Shown here one piece after another: positions 20,300 through 23,047 of a stretch of DNA of 23,047 nucleotides. How positions within the stretch are numbered: position 1 is the first letter of the stretch; the number at the start of each line of letters is the position of its first letter. Position numbers and translations under genes: made by a program. The DNA is taken from the NCBI GenBank assembly GCA_002505405.1, contig DAVD01000029.1, positions 1 through 23,047 of the forward strand, read 5' to 3'. The DNA is from Candidatus Poseidonia alphae. Its GTDB lineage: Archaea > Thermoplasmatota > Poseidoniia > Poseidoniales > Poseidoniaceae. The notes under the pieces are model-generated. The model saw nothing but the letters and a program-made list of their open reading frames with translations, was not told the DNA's origin and did no database searches.

Positions 20300-22728
20300 T
20301 TATCCCCGTACTTTGCTAACCACTCGTGACCGTACCAACGCCATTGGTCAGCAGTCCAACCGTCCGGCAGCCCACCCTCCGGGAGAGGAGGGGCTTCGTC
20401 GGGAATGGTTGCGTCCGGTGTTGCTTCAGGTTCAGATGGAGCGACTTGAGAAGGCATACCTGCAATGGATTCGATGCTTTCTTCATCGTAGGTCATGCTC
20501 GATGGCTCTGCAGCGTTGTCGCCGCCCTTGAGTTCCATATCATCAAAGCCATTCTTTTCAGGTTGGAAGTCAAGTTGTTTAACATCGTCATCCCAGATAT
20601 CATCTGATATGATCCCGCCATCTGCAGACATTCCACCTTTCCCTTCGAGAGCCTCTTTGGAAGCATTTGTTGATTGAGAAACGGTAACACCTCCGTACAC
20701 CTTCTGTGTGCTGGTTTGCTTTCGCTTGTTAACGAGGAACGCAACGAGAAGAATGATTGCAGTTAATCCACCGAACACAGCAAGGCCGATTTTGATCACT
20801 TGATTCAAGGTATCCTCATCAACATCCAGGGGGGAATCGCCACGTGCTTCATCTTGTAGCGAGGCGTTCCATGCATAGAATCCGAGGGCTGTTTCGTTAA
20901 CTAAGCCGTTCCTGTATGCTTGGTATGCAGGATTGTTCCAGCCAATGCATCCTTCAGAGGTGTCGTTTTTATTGTTCAAGCAGTAATCTTGCTCTGTTGC
21001 AATGTTTGGACTTGTATCGTCGTAATCGGCATTTGAACCGACTCCATCACCGTCTCCATCATAATGCTCGTTTGGATCTTTATCCATAAGGGGAGATTCT
21101 GTACGGTCAACCCATCCATCTCCGTCGACATCCAGGCATCCATAGGATGGAGTCTCAACGTAACCAATGGTACTGTTAGCATCAATTTCCCAAGCCTTCG
21201 TTGAAGTCCCATATTCCCAAGGACATGTATCAGGGGCTTCACCATCTGCATTATCCCCATACCCGTCACCGTCTTGGTCTTCCCATTGAGTTGCTTGTGA
21301 TGGCAGGGCGTCTGCTCCGTCGATGGCTACCCAATCTGTATCTGGGTCGGAATAACCATCGAAATCCCCGTCAGGACAACCGAAGCGGTCTATGGTGGAG
21401 AAACCATTCACCGTCGGGCAACTGTCAGGTCTAAATCCCTCTGGATTGTCACCGTAATTGTCGAGGTCTGTATCGTTCCATTGAGTTGCTTCCTCTGGGA
21501 AAACATCTCCCTCTTGGCCGTTTGAATTGTCACCGTAACCATCCCCGTCCAAATCGCTCCATTGGTCTACGTTATTTGGGAACAGATCCGGGTTTGTTCC
21601 CGTGGGGTTGTCACCGTATCCATCACCATCAACGTCCTCCCATTGCGTAGCATCAGCAGGGAATGTATCAGGATTGAAGCCGTTGGCGTTGTCTCCATAA
21701 CCGTCTCCATCGGCATCACTGGATTGAGTGGAGTCGTTTGGAAAATCATCGTTGAGGTCGTTGACTCCGTCCATATCAGAATCCAAGTCATAGAACCGGA
21801 TGGCAGAAGAGGTTGGAGAAGTTCCGGCGATGAAGAGTTGGCCAGAAAAGGTGCCTTTGAAACCGATAACATCACCAGTTCCGACATAGGTTTCCAATTC
21901 CGTGAATTCGGTAGAATTTACCAACGAGAATTGACCCTGTTTAGCGCCTATAGCAAACATTTCCCCATATACTCCCATGAACGTAATTTGCTTGGTATGG
22001 GGAAGATTGAGCGTGTCAACACTCCATGAATCGGTATCGAATTTGTAGACGGTCCCTCCAGTTGTTCCAGCAAGAAGCGTGCCGTTCGAAGTTTCTACAA
22101 GCGAGGAGATAATTCCCGTTGAATCCGTGATGGTATTGAGGAGAGCGCCCCCATTATCGTGAATGTAGATTTTCTTATCGTAAGATGCAATGGCAAGGCG
22201 TCCATCTGTTAAAATTTCGAACGCACTGATTCCAGATGAAATGGTTGTAGAACCGATACCGGTTGCCATGGACGCAGTATATTCCTCTGCTTTTCTTTTT
22301 CCAGCATATTGAGCGATCCATAAGTCACCTTGATGGTCCCATTCAACATCGTTAACGGGGTCTGGGAGGGTGATGTTTTCTGTAATTGATTCCGTACTCA
22401 ACTGAACAACGTAAGCTCCTCCTTGGTGGGCAATTGCGACGAGCTCTTTAGCGTCATCAAGACGGGCATTCTGCGCATCTACCTCAAGGAAAAGTGTCCA
22501 CTGCGCTGAAAGTATTCCATTGTTAAGGGCATTGATGCTGACGTTGCCATACGCATCAACGGTCAAGATTTTACCGTCATCAAGGACAGACCACAAGACC
22601 AATGCGCGGTCGAGTTCGTCGGTTTCGCCAGCATCAGTAATGTTGGGTAACTCAGCGCTTGCAAGGCCCATCGTTGCACTTTGAAGGCACAAAATTAAGA
22701 TTGCAACCACAGTATATGCGCGTTTCAT
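20296..22728 (-). CDS. Type I surface protein: propeller-like domain, TSP3 Ca-binding repeats, TM, Trp-motif tail
   Basis: 810 aa. The signal peptide is MKRAYTVVAILILCLQSAT... with a likely cut after ASA near residue 25. Residues 30-310 hold repeated short beta motifs (WSVLDDGKILTVDAYGNVSI, GDLWIAQYAG, DGRLAIASYDKKIYIHD, GTLLAGTTGGTVYKFD) resembling a WD40/PQQ-type propeller. Residues about 313-565 carry Asp-rich D.DGDGYGDN repeats of thrombospondin type 3, expected to bind many Ca ions. Cys pairs (SC...GC, TC...GC) occur within. One TM helix lies near residues 646-668 (GLAVFGGLTAIILLVAFLV), then NKRKQ and an acidic, Pro-rich cytosolic tail ending GWTADQWRWYGHEWLAKYGD. It is probably a cell-surface adhesin or sensor. 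Lack of an SD and a TATA-like site about 26 nt upstream suggest near-leaderless mRNA. Confidence 0.85.
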   Translation of the reverse strand: MKRAYTVVAILILCLQSATMGLASAELPNITDAGETDELDRALVLWSVLDDGKILTVDAYGNVSINALNNGILSAQWTLFLEVDAQNARLDDAKELVAIAHQGGAYVVQLSTESITENITLPDPVNDVEWDHQGDLWIAQYAGKRKAEEYTASMATGIGSTTISSGISAFEILTDGRLAIASYDKKIYIHDNGGALLNTITDSTGIISSLVETSNGTLLAGTTGGTVYKFDTDSWSVDTLNLPHTKQITFMGVYGEMFAIGAKQGQFSLVNSTEFTELETYVGTGDVIGFKGTFSGQLFIAGTSPTSSAIRFYDLDSDMDGVNDLNDDFPNDSTQSSDADGDGYGDNANGFNPDTFPADATQWEDVDGDGYGDNPTGTNPDLFPNNVDQWSDLDGDGYGDNSNGQEGDVFPEEATQWNDTDLDNYGDNPEGFRPDSCPTVNGFSTIDRFGCPDGDFDGYSDPDTDWVAIDGADALPSQATQWEDQDGDGYGDNADGEAPDTCPWEYGTSTKAWEIDANSTIGYVETPSYGCLDVDGDGWVDRTESPLMDKDPNEHYDGDGDGVGSNADYDDTSPNIATEQDYCLNNKNDTSEGCIGWNNPAYQAYRNGLVNETALGFYAWNASLQDEARGDSPLDVDEDTLNQVIKIGLAVFGGLTAIILLVAFLVNKRKQTSTQKVYGGVTVSQSTNASKEALEGKGGMSADGGIISDDIWDDDVKQLDFQPEKNGFDDMELKGGDNAAEPSSMTYDEESIESIAGMPSQVAPSEPEATPDATIPDEAPPLPEGGLPDGWTADQWRWYGHEWLAKYGDN
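21020..21795 (-). repeat. Coding repeat array: about nine TSP3-type modules
   Basis: Within the surface-protein gene, modules of about 27-28 codons repeat D.DGDGYGDN..G..PD.FP...TQW.D. Well-kept copies start with DADGDGYGDN, DVDGDGYGDN, DLDGDGYGDN, DTDLDNYGDN and DQDGDGYGDN. Degenerate ones are DLDSDMDGVND, DGDFDGYSD, DVDGDGWVD and DGDGDGVGSN. Copies differ at synonymous sites, so the array is old rather than a recent DNA duplication. Confidence 0.8.
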
Positions 22729-22745
22729 GATGTTACGGAAGTCAC

Positions 22746-22760
22746 CGTATGATATGAAAA
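22746..22760 (-). promoter_or_regulatory. Possible TATA element for the surface-protein gene
   Basis: On the minus strand this reads TTTTCATATCATACG, with its centre about 25 nt upstream of ATG 22728 and no Shine-Dalgarno between. That geometry fits a leaderless or nearly leaderless transcript. Confidence 0.35.
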
Positions 22761-22791
22761 GCGCGTATGATTGTGAACGCCTCGGATGAGG

Positions 22792-23047
22792 TCATTCCTC
22801 ATCTTCATCGTCTTTTGGGACCATTTTCTTTACCGGTTTTTTGGTAACCGGTGTCAATGTTCCTTTGACTGGACGCAATGCTGCAGTAGGTCGCCCTACC
22901 GATGAAGAAGGTGGCCCTCCTCGTTTCTTTGCCGGCATGAGCATATGGCCAACTGGTGTTAGAGTCGCTGATTCTACTGCATCTTCTACTGGAGAGAGAA
23001 CGCCGCGAATTGGGCGGAGGGATGCTGATGGTTCAGGCTCTTCCACC
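22792..23047 (-). CDS. C-terminal part of a basic repeat protein (cut by window edge)
   Basis: 84-85 codons open to the right edge on the minus strand; the true start lies outside the window (the GTG at 23046 is not evidence of a start). It is low-complexity, rich in Pro, Lys, Val and Ser. It repeats a short motif: SLRPIRGVLSPV, then TLTPVGHMLMPAKKRGG, then ALRPVKGTLTPVTKKP, approximately (A/S)LRP(I/V)(R/K)G.L(S/T)PV. It ends in basic KKPVKKMVPK followed by acidic DDEDEE. I do not recognise a family. It looks disordered and may be a nucleic-acid-binding tail or a linker of a larger protein. It runs in the same direction as the surface protein, with a 63-bp gap. Confidence 0.5.
   Translation of the reverse strand, partial: VEEPEPSASLRPIRGVLSPVEDAVESATLTPVGHMLMPAKKRGGPPSSSVGRPTAALRPVKGTLTPVTKKPVKKMVPKDDEDEE

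Noticed and set aside
21020..21795. Regularly spaced repeats that could suggest a CRISPR array
   Set aside because: Period of about 81-84 bp and variation follow codons of TSP3 repeats in one long reading frame; the units are not near-identical.

Overview
The window looks like chromosomal DNA from a marine planktonic archaeon, most likely the Candidatus Poseidoniales / Marine Group II branch of Thermoplasmatota, or a close relative. The informational genes are archaeal: aIF5B, the L7Ae-S28e-L24e-NDK-aIF5B block, deoxyhypusine synthase, and TATA-box-like elements about 25 nt upstream of predicted transcript starts. They sit beside a bacterial-type UvrB, a CcmF-type cytochrome c assembly protein and a large Ca-binding (thrombospondin type 3) surface protein. 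This taxonomic call is from gene content only.

Left part (1-6200): on the minus strand, a CcmF-like heme-ligation protein (cut by the window edge) lies downstream of a geranylgeranyl reductase. Head-to-head with them, only 36 bp away, is a plus-strand ubiD-ubiA pair with overlapping stop and start. Together they suggest respiratory-chain building: quinone nucleus prenylation and decarboxylation, isoprenoid chain reduction and cytochrome c maturation. An integral-membrane methyltransferase of the ICMT/PEMT type follows on the minus strand.

Middle (6400-12900): four plus-strand genes lie close together: an all-alpha NTP pyrophosphohydrolase, an SDR reductase, an enlarged UvrB and deoxyhypusine synthase. 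The last is convergent with a protein that resembles an extended-SDR epimerase lacking its Rossmann half. A 372-bp, very AT-rich, repeat-bearing gap then separates that gene from a tandem PRC-barrel-like protein.

Right part (12900-23047): tRNA-Ile(GAU), PRPP synthetase, the ribosomal/translation block ending in an aIF5B with an unusual inserted C2HC zinc-finger motif, an orphan MoxR ATPase, and a ParA ATPase followed by a ribbon-helix-helix protein and a small unknown protein. These meet, stop codon to stop codon, a minus-strand type I membrane protein with a signal peptide, propeller-like domain, about nine TSP3-type repeats, one TM helix and a cytosolic tail ending in a Trp-rich motif. A repeat-containing basic protein runs off the right edge.

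I see no CRISPR array, insertion sequence, integrase or rRNA gene. The most novel-looking items are the zinc-finger insertion in aIF5B, the ParA-RHH-small-protein trio with a repeat-bearing leader, the Trp-motif tail of the surface protein, and the repeat-rich promoter region at 11.9-12.3 kb.
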